Shown here piece by piece: positions 31,854 through 44,926 of a stretch of 64,000 nucleotides of DNA; positions within the stretch are counted from its first letter, which is position 1, and each line of letters opens with the position of its first letter. The position numbers were made by a program, and so were the translations under genes. The notes under the pieces are model-generated. The model did not search any database, was not told where the DNA came from, and saw nothing but the letters and a program-made list of their open reading frames with translations. Origin of the DNA: Artemisia argyi (lineage: Eukaryota > Streptophyta > Magnoliopsida > Asterales > Asteraceae); the NCBI GenBank assembly GCA_030686995.1, contig CM060702.1, positions 65,102,440 to 65,166,439 of the forward strand, read 5' to 3'.

Positions 31854-32879
31854 AAGGTTTCATCTTAGGACCTTGTAGAATCGGATTTGGTGTGGTTTTG
31901 TGTGGTTTTTGTAAGTTAGAAGAGTTTTTCTTTGAAAACATCATGGTTTGATCTTTCTAGTGTTATTTGATATGTTATGGGTGTACTTTTGTGATCATTG
32001 TTGTTAGTACTACATAGATTTTTAGTTGGTTATGCTATATCAAACGTGTATTTGAAGTTGGGATTGATTTTGGGTCGGTTTCATGATAGCGGTTTCCTAT
32101 TCTGTTTTTGTACTCTTGATAGCGGTTTGCTCTGGATTTTAGAGGTTTGCTTGGTAGCGAGTACTTTATTGGGTATAAGGACAAAATGCAAGATAGTGAT
32201 TGTTTTGGACTGCTGTGACTAGCGGTTTGTTATTAGCGGTTTGCTCTTGCGGTTTAAGTTTTTCTACATTTACTTCACTTTGCGATTAACTCTGTCTGCG
32301 GTTTGCCAGGAATAGCAATTAAATCTGTTGTAATTAGCGATTACTTCATTTAGCGATTAACTCGGTCTGCGGTTTGCCAGGATTAGCGGTTAACTCGGTT
32401 GTGATTACCTATTCTAGCGTTTTGCTCTTCCTAGCAGTTATCTGCCTAAGTCTGCGTTTAACTCAACTCAACTCAACGATTACTTATTGATTGAGATAAT
32501 CCTCTACTTAGCGGTTTGCCTCTTTTTAGCGATTACCTCTAATTTGTTGGCAATTAACTAAGTGGTGAGGTTATTGTGATAGGTTAATCACTTGTATTTG
32601 GTAAATTGTTGTAACTTAAGTTGTTTCAATTAATCTGATTGTGATCTGACGTTGTAAGTTAAATCTTATGACTTGACTAATTTCAATCGGATATATTGTA
32701 ACTTGACTTGTCGCGACTTGACAGTTAGTGCAATCTGTGACCCATCCGGTATCTCTCTAAGTTTAACTCGATGAGTATATCTTCCGGTTTCTTTTGTTGA
32801 CTTTAGTAAAATCCTGGGAAAGAATCGACTTCTTGGTTTAAGTCACAAGAGTTGTAAAATCCCGTTTGAAGATTTTGTC
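31854..32879 (+). other. Long 5' leader of C1 with an array of short motifs
   Basis: No gene is visible in this 1-kb leader. From 32087 to 32537 a motif close to TAGCGGTTTGC / TAGCGATTAAC / TGCGGTTTGCC occurs about 17-19 times (for example 32087, 32120, 32234, 32281, 32297, 32351, 32368, 32383, 32415, 32527). The spacing is irregular. It could be a downstream enhancer or a packaging signal in the RNA; both are inference. Confidence 0.6.
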
Positions 32880-34481
32880 ATGGCAACTGTTTCGGATGAG
32901 ATTCAAGCTGCAGGGTCCGATACCCGACCTCCTATGCTAGATAGGACTAACTATGAATCGTGGGCACAAAGAATCAGACTCTATTGCCTAGGTAAAGAAA
33001 ACGGGGGGAACATTCTGTGATCAATTGTTGAAGGTCCTATCCAGATGGGTACAACCAGAGATGTTATCTTCACGGCTGAGGATGGATCTGTCACCCATGG
33101 AATTAACAAGCCATGTACCTACAATGACCTCAGTGATGCTGAAAAGAAGCGTTATGATGCAGATATTCGAGCCTCCAACATTGTGATACAAGGGTTACCC
33201 AAAGATGTGTACAAGCTAATCAACTTCAACACTGATGCTAAAGCTGTTTGGGACAATGTCAAAATGCTTCTGTCTGGATCGGAGCTGACCAAAGAAGACC
33301 GTGAGTCTCAGTTGTATGATGAGTTTGAGCAGTTCAAAATGAATCCTGGTGAAAACATTACCCACTACTATGTCAGATTTCACAAGTTGGTTAATGACAT
33401 GAGAATGATCCGAATGACAATGCCTAACATCCAACTTAATTCTAAGTTTGGTAACAACATGTCACCTGAGTGGGATCGTTTTTTTACTGCAGTAAAGCTC
33501 AACAAAGGATTGAGAAATACAAACTATGAATAGTTGTTTGCCTACTTACAACAACATGAGAAGCATGTAGCTTTTGATCGACAATTAATAGAGAAGCTCA
33601 ATCCAACTGCCACCAATGACTCACTTACATTCATGACTAGTATGTTGCCAACTATTCAACCTGTGTCATCAGTGGATCACTCATCTCTACAGTCAGCTGC
33701 TGCCATGAATACCCATCTCGACTCAGGGTATTCTCATACTGATAAGATGATTGACAACCTTTCCAACCAAGTGTCTCTACTTGTTCAACCCTTCAGAGCT
33801 GCACTCCCACCAACCAACAATCAACTTAGAGCTTCCTCAAATCCACGTAATCAGGCTGTTGGGGAAGATGGAAGAGTGATGATGCAGAACATTCAGGGCA
33901 AACAAAATGTGAATCAAAGGAATGCTGCACGGGCTAACTTGCAGAACAGGGTTAGAAATGTGAATCAGGGACAAGGAAGGTAACCAAAATGTTACAACTG
34001 TGGGGATTTAGGTCACATCGCCAGGAACTGCACTCTGCCAAAATTTCCTCAGAACTCAGATTACTTCAAGGACAAAATGTTGCTCATGCAAGCTCAAGAG
34101 AATGGAGTTATGCTAAATGAGGAAGAATTGGCTTTTATTGCTGGGGATGATGGAAAGACATTTGATGATGATATGGATGAACAACCTGTTCAGGACTTAG
34201 CTCTTAATGATCCAAACATCTTCCAAGCTGAGGATTGTGATGCCTTTGTCTCAGACGTTAATGACGAACCCACTGCTCAGATAATCTTCATGGCCAATCC
34301 ATCATCTGTTGTCTCTCCATCACAACAATCTAGTCCCTCCAAATCATCCCTCATATCTAAGGTACTGAAGTTATATGATGAATGTGTAGTTAATAATGTA
34401 CAAAATACCTTCAACAATATACGACAAAATAACTTTGATGAACCAAATGTGATAAATTGGAAAACATTAATGTTTTTCTAA
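32880..34481 (+). pseudogene. gag: C1 gag
   Basis: One frame starts MATVSDEIQAAGSDTRPPML and continues with stops at 33017, 33531 and 33981. The Copia Gag core (about 33150-33530) includes DVYKLINFNTDAKAVWDNVK and YYVRFHKLVNDMRMIRM. A CCHC knuckle (CYNCGDLGHIARNC) lies at about 33994-34035, just after the third stop. The frame is lost near 34450. Gag would bind and package the RNA; this copy is not functional. Confidence 0.85.
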
Positions 34482-37400
34482 AAGAACAACATTCGGATCA
34501 CAACAGTGATTCTGATGTATCTTGTGGAATGTCTTCTGTTGTATGTGACAATGATGTGATTCATGAACAAAAGATAAATAACGAAGTAAAACAAACAAAC
34601 GTTGCAGTATTAGATATTGCTAATATGGGAAATAGCAATTTCGTCCCATATGAACAATATGTAAAGCACAACGTCGACCCTGTTGTATCTAGTGATATAT
34701 CCACTGTTGATGACAATGTGTGTGAATTTGATGAATACACTGCTGTTGCACCCGATGACACACTGACCACTAGGATTAATATTTTTAAGGATCAAGTTAG
34801 GTGTTATGAACAACGTGCAAAATTTGAGCTAACCGAACGTGAACAAAAAATGGATTAGCAAATGCAAGCATACATAACTGAACAAAACTTAAAGGTAAAA
34901 GCCTTTAAACAAGAGATAAAATCTGTTCAAAATCAACTTGATCGTGCTGTTAGGAAAAACAGGAAATTCAGAATAGTTTAAATGTTCTAAAAAGTGAATT
35001 TCAGGAAAAGAAACTAAACTGTTAAATGAATTTTCCAACCTAAAGTAGTTGAAAAACAAACTTGAAAACAAGTTGTACATCCAAGGCCAAACCAGTCAAA
35101 CAACTCAAATGATTGAAAAGCACATTAAACTTCGGGATAATCATAGTGATAAGGATTTAGGGATGCCTAAAACAAACTTCCTTAAGAGCGTTAGAGCCTC
35201 TCAACCTGCCCTCTATGATGCTAAGGTTATGCTTACACCCAATCATGACCCTCCAAATAGTTGGTCTGATAAAGAATTAGATGATCTTGAGTCTGCCAAT
35301 AGAGAGAGATTTGATAATAAAATGAAGGATCCCAAGTGCATTAAACACCGAGTCATTGTTAAGCCCCATGATTATTATGAACAAAACCGAGTGACTGTGT
35401 TTGCACCTCAAACAAAGTTAACACCAGAACAAGTATTTTGGCCATTAGATGTTGAGAAAATGAAAGCTGAGGAACTTAAGGCCAAGACTCCTCAAAAGTT
35501 AGCTGACCCAACGGTGTATCCTCGCAATACACCAATGCACTTAGTTTAGTTGTCACTTACCATACAATGTAAAACTCTTATTAGCATATATGTCCTTTGT
35601 CAAATGTTCACTGATTTTAATAAAACATGCAAAAAGAGAATCACGCCAACGGGAATTACTGAGGGTGAACGGGGATTTGAGCTTACTAAAGAGTGTTAAT
35701 TAACTGAAGTCATCCCAGTTTTTAAACCAATCAAAGAACACTTTGAGGGTTTACAACAATCCCTTGATGTTGAGCTAAAAGAAATGAAAGCGGTGTTTAA
35801 AAATGTGGAAAATAAGGGTAACAAATTGCAATAGACCTTCAGCATAGTGAAATTGCCAGAAAAAATATTCTCATCATGAATGACAATTTGATTGCTAAAT
35901 GTGTTGCTCAAGATGTGTTCTATACTGCTACAGATTCTTCATTAAATGCTTGTCAGCTTCATGAAATGTCTATTGCTTTGAATGATCTTCAAAATCGTGT
36001 TGTTGAGCTTGAGGGGGAGAATTTGAAATTGCATGAAAAAATTCAAAATGATGATCATGACAATATGGTCAAACACTTTTCTAAACTAGAAGTTGATAAT
36101 CTTAACTTACAATTGAAATATCAACATTTAGAAGAAAGAATAAAAATATCAAAGGCCAAGACATCTTCTGATGTTCCGGAATTTGATGCATATTTTGAAT
36201 TAGCGAAAAGGGATGAAGAAATTCAAGCTCACACGAACACGATTCGGTTAATGAGGGCTCAAATTGCCCAATTGAAATCTCCCATGAATGTTGTGATCGA
36301 CACCCATAAACCAATGTTTGCAAATTCTCAGAATTTTCAACTTCAAAACATAATCAGCAAACTCAAACATGAAAATGATTGTTTTCAAGCTGAAAATTCT
36401 AAAGTAGAACAACATTACAAAGAGTTAGATGATTCTATTAAGATCACTCATGATAAAACCAATGAAAAGATAACCTCTTTGCTTAATGAAATTGAGAATC
36501 TAAAGACAAAGGTGAAAGGGAAGATGTCGGTCCTTGCAAGTGACAATTTCAATTCAAAGGTCTATGAATGTAAAAAATATGCATGTGAGGCTATTCTTAT
36601 TCCTCTTCCCCTTAAGAACAATGAGCTAGTCCATAGTGATTACCTTAGACATCTTAAGAATTGCCTTGACATGACCCGTGAGACCATTGAAGAAGATAGA
36701 ATGGTGAGACCGTCTGATAATGCACTATCTGACGTTTGTTTTCTCACCAAATGGTCATAAGAATTGTTAGAATATGCCATAGGTACGTGTCCCAAGATTC
36801 CCAACATGCGAGATAGAAAGAGCACATCCTCATCTAAGAATATGAAAAAGCATGTTACCTTTGATCTACCTTTGGCAAGTTCTGATCATAGCACATCAAC
36901 ATCTAGAAACCAAACAACTATACAACAATCTAATGTTCCCATCGTCCATTCTACAGGAGTAAGCAATGACACTAAAGCTAGCGGGTCAAAGCCTAAAGGC
37001 AATACAAGGAATGATAGGACTTCGCCAGCTAAGAGTGCTCAAAGGAAGAAAGTAGAAGACCACCTTAGGAACAATAAGATTGATTTGAGTGAAAAGAATC
37101 GTGTTGATTCTAGTATTTGGTTTAAGCGTACTGTAATTAATTCGAATTCTAATGGTACTTGTAAGACTTGTAATGGTTGTTTCATTTCTAGTAATCATGA
37201 TGATTGTCTTGTGTCATTTTTAAAATCTTCTTACAAACCCTCAGTTAAGTTTGCTAATACGCATAAACTGGAAAACCATACTTGGAAAGCAACAGGAAAG
37301 GTTTTTACCAATGTAGTATATCAGTGGAAACCTACTGGAAGAAAGTTCACTTTAGGAAGCCAGTGTCCATTGACAAATATGCCCGATCCTAAGTCATTAG

Positions 37401-37672
37401 TGGTTAAGAAATGGAAGGCAACTGGTAGAAAACTCCCTTTAGTGACTCAATGCCTTGAAATTAAGTCAGTAGCACCCACTAGTATCGTTTCCTCTGAGAA
37501 AGCCATTGTAGATACTAATCCTGCCTCTCTTAAGTATGCTTGTGCTAACCAATTGGATCCCAGTTACACTTGGGGATCCATGTTTTTCAGTTATCCATAT
37601 CTGTCTGGTTTCAAATGCAGGTCGTACAAATCGTCCTGTGGTATTTGGACTCAGGCTGTTCAAAACATATGA
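34457..37672 (+). pseudogene. C1 central gag-pol linker region, broken
   Basis: Successive open pieces in changing frames (34457-34858, 35049-35549, 35876-36760, 36764-37672) form one decayed coding region. It has long charged helical parts (for example LHEMSIALNDLQNRVVELEG, about 35960-36020) that look like coiled coil. The last piece runs past the protease site in a different frame and ends GIWTQAVQNI, overlapping pol. I do not know a function. Such long linkers between Gag and protease occur in related Asteraceae Copia elements, as I recall. Confidence 0.65.
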
Positions 37673-40600
37673 CTGGGGATCGATCTCGGCTTAGAAACTT
37701 TGTGAAAAAGTTTATCGGGACAGTTAGATTCGGAAACGACCACTTTGGAGCCATTATGGGGTATGGTGATTATGTGTTTGGTGACAGCGTGATCTCTAGA
37801 GTTTACTATGTGGAAGGACTTGGGCACAATCTATTCTCTGTTGGACAATTTTGTGATTCCAATCTCGAAGTGGCCTTCAGAAAGCACACATGTTTTGTTA
37901 GAGAATTGGATGGAGTTGATCTTCTTAAGGGATGTCGAGGTACTAATTTGTATACTATCTCTATCAAAGACATGATGTGGTCCTCTCCTATTTGCTTGCT
38001 CTCTAAGGCCTCAAAGAGCAAATCATGGTTATGGCACCGTCGTTTGAACCATTTGAACTTTGGCACCATTAATGAACTTTCTCGCAAAGATCTTGTTCGA
38101 GGCATGCCCTGATTGAAGTATGAAAAAGACCATCTTTGCTTAGTATGTCAATTGGGTACAAGCAAGAAGCAAACTCACAAACCAAAACCCACCAACTCCA
38201 ACACTGTAGTGCTCCATACCCTTCACATGGATCTGTGTGGACCCATGAGAGTGCAAAGCTTCAATGGGAAAAGATATATTCTTGTTATTGTGGATGATTA
38301 CTCAAGATTTACATGGGTGAAGTTTTTAAGATCCAAGGATGAAACTCCCGAAATCATAATCAAAATCATCAAGCAGTTGCAAGTTAGGCTTAACAAGACC
38401 ATAAGAATCATTCGCACTGATAATGGAACTGAGTTTGTTAACCAACAACTCACTCAATTTTATGAAAGTATCGGCTTCAGTCATCAAAAGAGTATCCCTC
38501 GAACTCCTCAGCAAAATGGAGTTGTTGAAAGTCAGAATTGCACACTAGTTGAAGCTGCTCGCACTATGCTGATATTTTCTAAGACACCAATGTTTCTATG
38601 GGCTGAAGCTATCGCTACTGCATGTTATACTCAAAATCGGTCATTAATTCATCCTCTCCACAACAAAACACCTTATGAGCTAGTGCATCTCAAAAAGCCC
38701 GATCTCTCCTTTCTTCGGGTGTTTGGAGCCCTGTGCTATCCAACTAACGATAGTGAAGACTTAGGTAAGCTCAAAGCTAAGGCGGATATTGGGGTATTAG
38801 TGGGTTATGCGCCAGATCGAAAGGGGCACCGAATCTACAACAAAAGAACCCGACAAATCATGGAAACAATCCATGTCACGTTTGATGAGCTGACAGATCA
38901 TACGGCTTCAGGACACACCGATTCTGGACCCTCACATAATCTTTTATCTCCTGGACCAATTAGTTCGGGACTTGTACAGAATACCAACCATGTCACTCCT
39001 TATGTTCCTCCCACTTGTGAAGAATTGAAGACGTAATTTGATGAGTACTTCGAGTCACAGCCACCTCATTAACCGGTACAGCCGGCTGCTGAACCTAATG
39101 TTATGGCTGTAAATTCCCCTCATGACACAAATGGTCCATCTACCTCCATCTCTTTAGATCTGGATACACCAGAATGTAGCAACTCTCAAAATGAATCAAA
39201 TTTACAATCGTCTTCTGAACATCAAGATATGACATCTGAAAACTCATGGGAAGTTAATCCTTTTGCTCCACCTGAAGATGAACCATCTGAAAATGTTTTT
39301 GCACCTGAATCCTCCAACGAAGCATCATCCTCAGGAGAATCAAACAATGCTATATCGGTCCACTATCCTCAACCCCACGAACATCTCATAAAATGGACAA
39401 CTGATTAACCTATTGACAACATCATAGGAAATTCCTCACGACCTGTGTCCACCAGAAAACAACTTGCCACTGATTCCTTGTGGTGCTTCTTCAACTCCGT
39501 CTTATCCAAAATCGAACTCAAAGACTTCAAGGATGCTCTATCTAAAGTATCCTAGTTCACAGCAATGCAAGAAGAAATCCATGAGTTTGATCGTCTTGAT
39601 GTATGGGAATTAGTACCGCCACCAGAATGCACAATGATCATTGCTCTCAAGTGCATTTTCAAAGTAAAACTTGATGAGTATGGTGATGTATTGAAAAACA
39701 AGGCTCGGCTAGTTGCTAAAGGTTACAGTCAACAAGAGGGTATTGACTTTGAAGAATCGTTTGCACCTGTTGCTCGTATCGAGGCCATTAGAATCTTTCT
39801 TGCCAATGCTGCCAGCAGTAACATGATTGTTTATCAAATGGATATTAAGACAGCCTTCCTAAATGGAGAATTGAAAGAGGTGGTCTATGTTACTATGCCT
39901 AAAGGCTTCGTGGATCCTGAATGACCAAATCATGTATATCGTTTGAAGAAGGCACTATATGGTCTTAAACAAGCTCCTAGAGCTTGGTACGACACACTGT
40001 CCAAATTTCTCCTTGCAAATCGATTCACCAAGGGTGTTGTTGATCCTACCTTGTTCACTAGGAAGACTGGAAACAACCTACTCCACGTTCAAATTTATGT
40101 AGATGATATTATCTTTGCGTCGTCTGATTCCAATAAATGTGATCGTTTTGCAAAGGAAATGAGTTCCAAGTTTCAAATGTCTATGATGGGAAAAATGTCT
40201 TTCATCTTGGGGTTACAAATCTCACAAAACCCAAGCGACATCTTTATTAATCAAGCCAAATATGCTAGTGACATCCTTAAGAAGTTTGGTTTTGATTCAT
40301 GTGACACTGTTGACACACCATGGTTGAAAGATCCAAACTTGATGATGACTCAGCAGGCTTATTTGTTGATCAGACCAAATATAGAAGCATGATTGGATCT
40401 CTCATGTACCTCACAGCAAGTAGGCCAAACCTTCTATTCGCAGTATGCATGTGTGCCCGATATCAATCCAAGCCTACCAAAAAGCACTTGGAAGCAGTCA
40501 AGAGAATATTTAGGTATCCCCGAGGGACAATTCACATGGGTCTCTGGTACCCTAAGGACAATGCAATGGCTCTTACGGCTTACTCAGATGCTGACCATGC

Positions 40601-41015
40601 GGGGTGTCAAGATACTCGCAGAAGTAAATCAGGAGGTGCTCAATTCTTGGGTGAGAAACTTGTAAGCTGGTCAACCAAAAAGCAAATGTGCACTTCGATA
40701 TCATCCACAGAGGCTGAATACATTGCCACGTCCTCGTGTTGTGCTCAAATTTTGTGGATGAGATCTCAACTATCAGATTATGGGTATGACTTCAACAAAA
40801 TCCCAATGTATTGTGATAACAAAAGTGTCATTGCCTTGTGTTGCAACAATGTCCAGCACTCCAGAGCCAAGCATATTGACATTCGTCATCACTTCATCAT
40901 AGAACAAGTGGAGAAAGGGATAGTGGAACTCTACTTTGTGAGGACTGAGTTTCAGCTGGCTGATATCTTTACTAAGACTCTCTCTCGAGAAAGATTCCAG
41001 TTCATTCTTCCGTGA
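37570..41015 (+). pseudogene. pol: C1 pol: protease, integrase, RT, RNase H, broken
   Basis: The frame holds from 37570 to about 40315, with stops at 38110, 39034, 39070, 39406, 39553 and 39922, then shifts. Protease: LDSGCSKHMTGD (Asp at 37648). Integrase: catalytic positions in MDLCGP (38230), RTDNGTEF (38419) and GVVESQN (38527) are all acidic. [30 protein letters not shown] and YVDD (40095-40106). RNase [10 protein letters not shown] and DNKSVIAL, ending at 41015. The order protease-integrase-RT-RNase H is that of Ty1/Copia. The motifs are well kept, so decay is fairly recent. Confidence 0.88.
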
Positions 41016-43964
41016 CTTGGGATGAAGAGCCTCACTCCAGAAACTCTTAAGTCACTCCAGGAAGAGAATGAAGAGTGAAGGCTTGAATTCACATATCCTT
41101 TGTACATAACTTCAAACAAAAAGAAAATAGAAAAATATAAAACCTATAAAAACCATAAAAATCTAAAAAATCATTAAAATCCAAAAATATTCTTCTCACG
41201 ACATGTCTCTTGTGTAATCAATATTATGTAAGTTTCTAGAAATGTCATTCAACAATGACACGGAATCATACATATGCTTGAGCAACAGTTTTTCGGTTTC
41301 AAATAAAGTTTTTTTTCTAAAACATGTCGTATCTCAAAATATTCTTCAAAATTATGGCTTGCAGTCTTTTCCGGCTGTAACCCGGACTTCAAAATTATGG
41401 CTTGCTATTACTTCATATAGCAACCCGTTTTTCAAAATGAGGAAAACACGTCATCAAAAAGACGGTTGTTCCTTTTACCGGATGAACTTTACCTGGGCAT
41501 GGATTACTTTATATCCATGTTTCCTCGATCTAATGTACGCTTCAGCACATTATTTCTTGATAAAGAAGAGAAATCTTCTTTTTATCACCAATACTTTCCC
41601 TTCTATGATTTTTCCGGAAAGTATTTGTGCAAAACTTGGTGGTACCATGAGATTTTGTTTGGAAATCAATTTGAACTCAAATTTTGATTAAAATTTTCAC
41701 TCAATCAATGACATCACTTATTTAAGTTTTAACATCCATCATTGATTGAGGGGGAGAGTGATTTCTCAAAATTTTATGTATCATCAAAAGTCTCCACACT
41801 TTGTACAAAAACCTTGCAATAATACACTTTGTGATGGTTATGTGTCAGAATGAGAAATTTTCAAAGAGTTTTCGTTAAAACTTCAAATCTTTTGTAAACT
41901 CATCAAATCTAATACATAACAACCTCCCTAGGGGGAGCAAGAAAAAGGTTTCATTATCAGAAAATATTAAAACTGACCGCATTTCTCTCCCAAACGTTTT
42001 CTAATATTTAAATCAATTGAGATAAAAAATCTTGAATGGTTTGAAACTTTTGATCGGGGGAGAGAATGTGATTTAAATATGAAATCTGATAATCAAATGT
42101 GATCTTTTGGACTTAGTAATAGGCTCCCACATATGTGCTAAACTCTTTCAAATATCGATGCACATATTGAGGGGGAGCAAAAGGCGTTTGTAAAAGTAAT
42201 ACCAAACACCGACCATTTATCTTTATGCATGGAGTTATAAGGTTGGTTAAAGTTAGGTATGAGTTCCCATGATCCACCAGAACCGGAAGGATAATCCATA
42301 GATAGATTAGAAGTCCTTAGGAATGATTGAAAAAAGGAGAAAAGTGAGAAAGGGAAGAGTGCTGAATGAGATAAAGCTAGGACTGGAACAAACCCAACCA
42401 GGTTCTAGTGATGAAGTCTCGGTAAGCACTGAAGGGGTTGAAGAATGAAAAGGAAATGAAATGTGAAAAGGGTGAAAAGAAATAGCCCTCCAAATATTCA
42501 ACCTTAGGACAGAAACCGGGTTCAACTTCATATGCTACTAGTGGTTACTAAGGTAACACTGGTATTGAAGACAAGACGTCATGGACCCAGTGACGCACTG
42601 CACTAAACATCCCAACCAATCAAGTTCTCTTAAATGAGCTTGTTTCATTCTCACGGGGAACCCTGTGCAATGTATCGACCGCTCATTGCGAGCTATGTTG
42701 ATACCTAAACATGAGACGCCTCCCCAGTCTCCAGGAGCAGATCAAAACGCACTATTGAGTCTAGATCCATGAGATCATCCATAAATCTCAATAGGACACA
42801 CTTCCAAATATGCTTATTGTTTCACACAATGTGGAAAATAAGATAAAATATTTAGAGTCCTACGCATTATCCTTGTGGTATTGCCAGAACATCTGAGTGA
42901 TATGAAAATATTCACAATGAAGATGGAAATCCTTCTAGAGCAAACATCACTCAAGCTCTTGGTGGGTGACATGTGAGATCCATCTTGGATCTCTGATCAA
43001 GTAACAACTGAAAAGCAACGATGGGGCGATTCAACATTGAATCAATCTTGTTCCAGGAAATGGATTGACGGATACTTTTGCAAAAACCTTTCAATGTTCT
43101 CACCAACTAATTTTCGAGCACATTGATTGTGTATAATCTTTCAAATAAAAGTATTTTTGATGGAAATGTGATTCAAAGCTTAAAACTCTCGGCGTGTCTC
43201 AAAAATGTCTTTATTTGACACGCGAGTGATTTCTATAAATCAATTTCTCATCAATCCGTGAATACTAATTCACTGATTCACTCTATCGTGCTGTCTGCTT
43301 TGAGACGTTCTGGTATGAGAACATGCTTAGTATGAAGATTCTAAAGTGGTTTCTTAGGAAGATTCATTACTACAAGCTGGAAATTCTTGTCAAGGAGAGT
43401 CTTCTTTAATAGAGACTCTACCTGATCACAGGTCGATTTTTACAAAACCGGAGGGTAGTCTGTCCTCGCAGAACGAATGACAAAGCCATATTCGTTCTCT
43501 ATCTTTATTGCTAACTGTCTTATTTCAGGGACACATAAAGATGGCGTTGATGGTTCCTAATTCCAGCTGAATCGTGTCAATCCATACCTCATGCTCACAC
43601 ATCCTACTCACTATCAATGATGATCATGAAGGATGAGAGACTCGCTACACTGAATGTTGAGAGACTACCAACAACGTTTCCGCAACTCTGATGAAAAGTC
43701 TCCTAATACAGAAGGGTGTGAGCATGACGGTCCTAATGTCACTACATCACATGAAGGCAATACGATTAAGGATGAGCTTAGAGATTTATTGTGGCTGATG
43801 ATCTCTACAAAGCTCAAAGATCACACATTCCAAAGAAACTCCAAATCACAAGATCATTGCTTGTTGTACAAAGTGAGTCTAAAGTGAAGAATCAGATCCT
43901 ACGAGCTACAAAGTCTAAAGAATGATTGAAGATCAAAGAGCTTAATTTCCAAAGGTGGCCTCGC
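41016..43964 (+). other. Noncoding 3' region of C1
   Basis: About 3 kb with no supported gene. PPT-like GGGGGAG motifs occur at 41748-41758, 41931-41940, 42056-42066 and 42169-42180. A block near 42330-42680 is clearly similar to the minus strand of C3 (around 59750-59960), so the two elements share this noncoding region. Confidence 0.7.
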
Positions 43965-43976
43965 TTAGGGGGAGAT
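43965..43976 (+). other. Polypurine tract of C1
   Basis: TTAGGGGGAGAT lies immediately before the 3' LTR. It is the expected plus-strand primer. Confidence 0.85.
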
Positions 43977-44343
43977 TGTTAGGAATACAAATATTCCTAT
44001 AAAAGACTCGGTCACCTAAATGTTGTAATAGCATTAAGATAGCTCGTAGTTAGTTTATTATTTAGTTAGAATTAGTTTAAGCAACATCGTGGAAGAAGGA
44101 CGGGTCTTTACCCACTGTATGCCTGATCCACAGCCCGGGTGTGGACGTATTCTTTTCTTTGTATAAATACCCCTCTCCCACCAAAGGAGAGGGTTGGACC
44201 TTCATTTGCAATCTAATATTACATGGTTTTCTCTCAAGGTTCCCAACTTACTTTCTCTCTCTAACATCTCTCTAGCTTTTCTTATACATAATTCGATCCA
44301 CACATATCATACCAAACGAGCTTATGAATTAGAGTGTCCTACA
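43977..44343 (+). repeat. 3' LTR of C1
   Basis: 367 bp, the same length as the 5' copy, with about 14 differences by eye. TATA box TATAAATA at 44162-44169. Confidence 0.92.
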
Positions 44344-44363
44344 CTATATGGTCTAAAATATTG
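44344..44363 (+). other. 20-bp sliver of G1 integrase between C1 and C2
   Basis: CTATA (C1 duplication), then TGGTCTAAAA, then TATTG (C2 duplication). Together with its neighbours it encodes AIWSKILDDALW of the G1 integrase. Confidence 0.9.
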
Positions 44364-44842
44364 TGTTGGGAATTCTGTGTAGAAAGAATTCTGCTGCTGT
44401 TTCTGCTGAAAGGATCCTGCTGAAGAGTTGGTTTCTGCTGAAGCAGTGTATCTGCTGAAGACATAGTTCAGCTTTATTAGTTTCTGCGGATATAGTATTT
44501 CCGTGTTTTATGTAATGTAGTTTGGATATGCATGAGTTTATTTAGGAAGTGATAATGCATATCTTTTAGAAGTTTTAGAATATACGTTTCTGGAGAAACG
44601 GTTTAGGGTTCCTTGAGTATAAAAGGAACACACGGTTTATGTATTGAATAACTTTTAGAAAACTCATATTATAATTAAAAGATCCATAGAGGATCAAGTA
44701 TTCTTAGTATCAAACTTGTGTTTTGTTTCCGCTTTATAAATACAAGTTGCAGGGATTATCTATTAGTGTGTTATTGATTACAGTAACATTACTAATGATT
44801 CTAGAGTGCTCAATAAGATCTATCAAGGTCTATAGCTCAACA
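44364..44842 (+). repeat. 5' LTR of C2
   Basis: TGTTGGG to CTCAACA. TATA box TATAAAA at 44618-44624. Four CTGCTGAA motifs lie in the first 100 bp (44403, 44417, 44435, 44452), 14-18 bp apart. Confidence 0.94.
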
Positions 44843-44844
44843 AG

Positions 44845-44857
44845 TGGTATCAGAGCC
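44845..44857 (+). other. Primer-binding site of C2
   Basis: TGGTATCAGAGCC is a perfect initiator-Met type site, 2 bp after the LTR. Confidence 0.92.
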
Positions 44858-44926
44858 TCGAGAGAGTCTCTGCCATAATAAGAATCACGAATCTTACACC
44901 TTTACAATCCAAACAAATCAACAAAC

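Larger units (their letters stand above)
31471..44343 (+). mobile_element. Element C1: decayed Copia element, Sirevirus-like
   Basis: LTRs 31471-31837 and 43977-44343 (367 bp each) differ at about 14 sites. The duplication CTATA lies at 31466-31470 and 44344-44348. The order is leader, gag, a long central region, pol (protease-integrase-RT-RNase H, the Copia order), then 3 kb noncoding with several PPT-like motifs. Multiple PPT-like motifs are known in Sireviruses. All coding parts carry stops or frameshifts. Confidence 0.9.

Noticed and set aside
41242..41691. Frames of 149 and 73 codons after C1 pol
   Set aside because: They overlap each other in different frames, have no domain I recognise, and I found no counterpart in C3.
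42307..42531. Antisense frame in C1 with a similar frame in C3 (59810-60037)
   Set aside because: The similarity follows nucleotide conservation of the noncoding block; the frames differ in length and start, so a gene is not supported.
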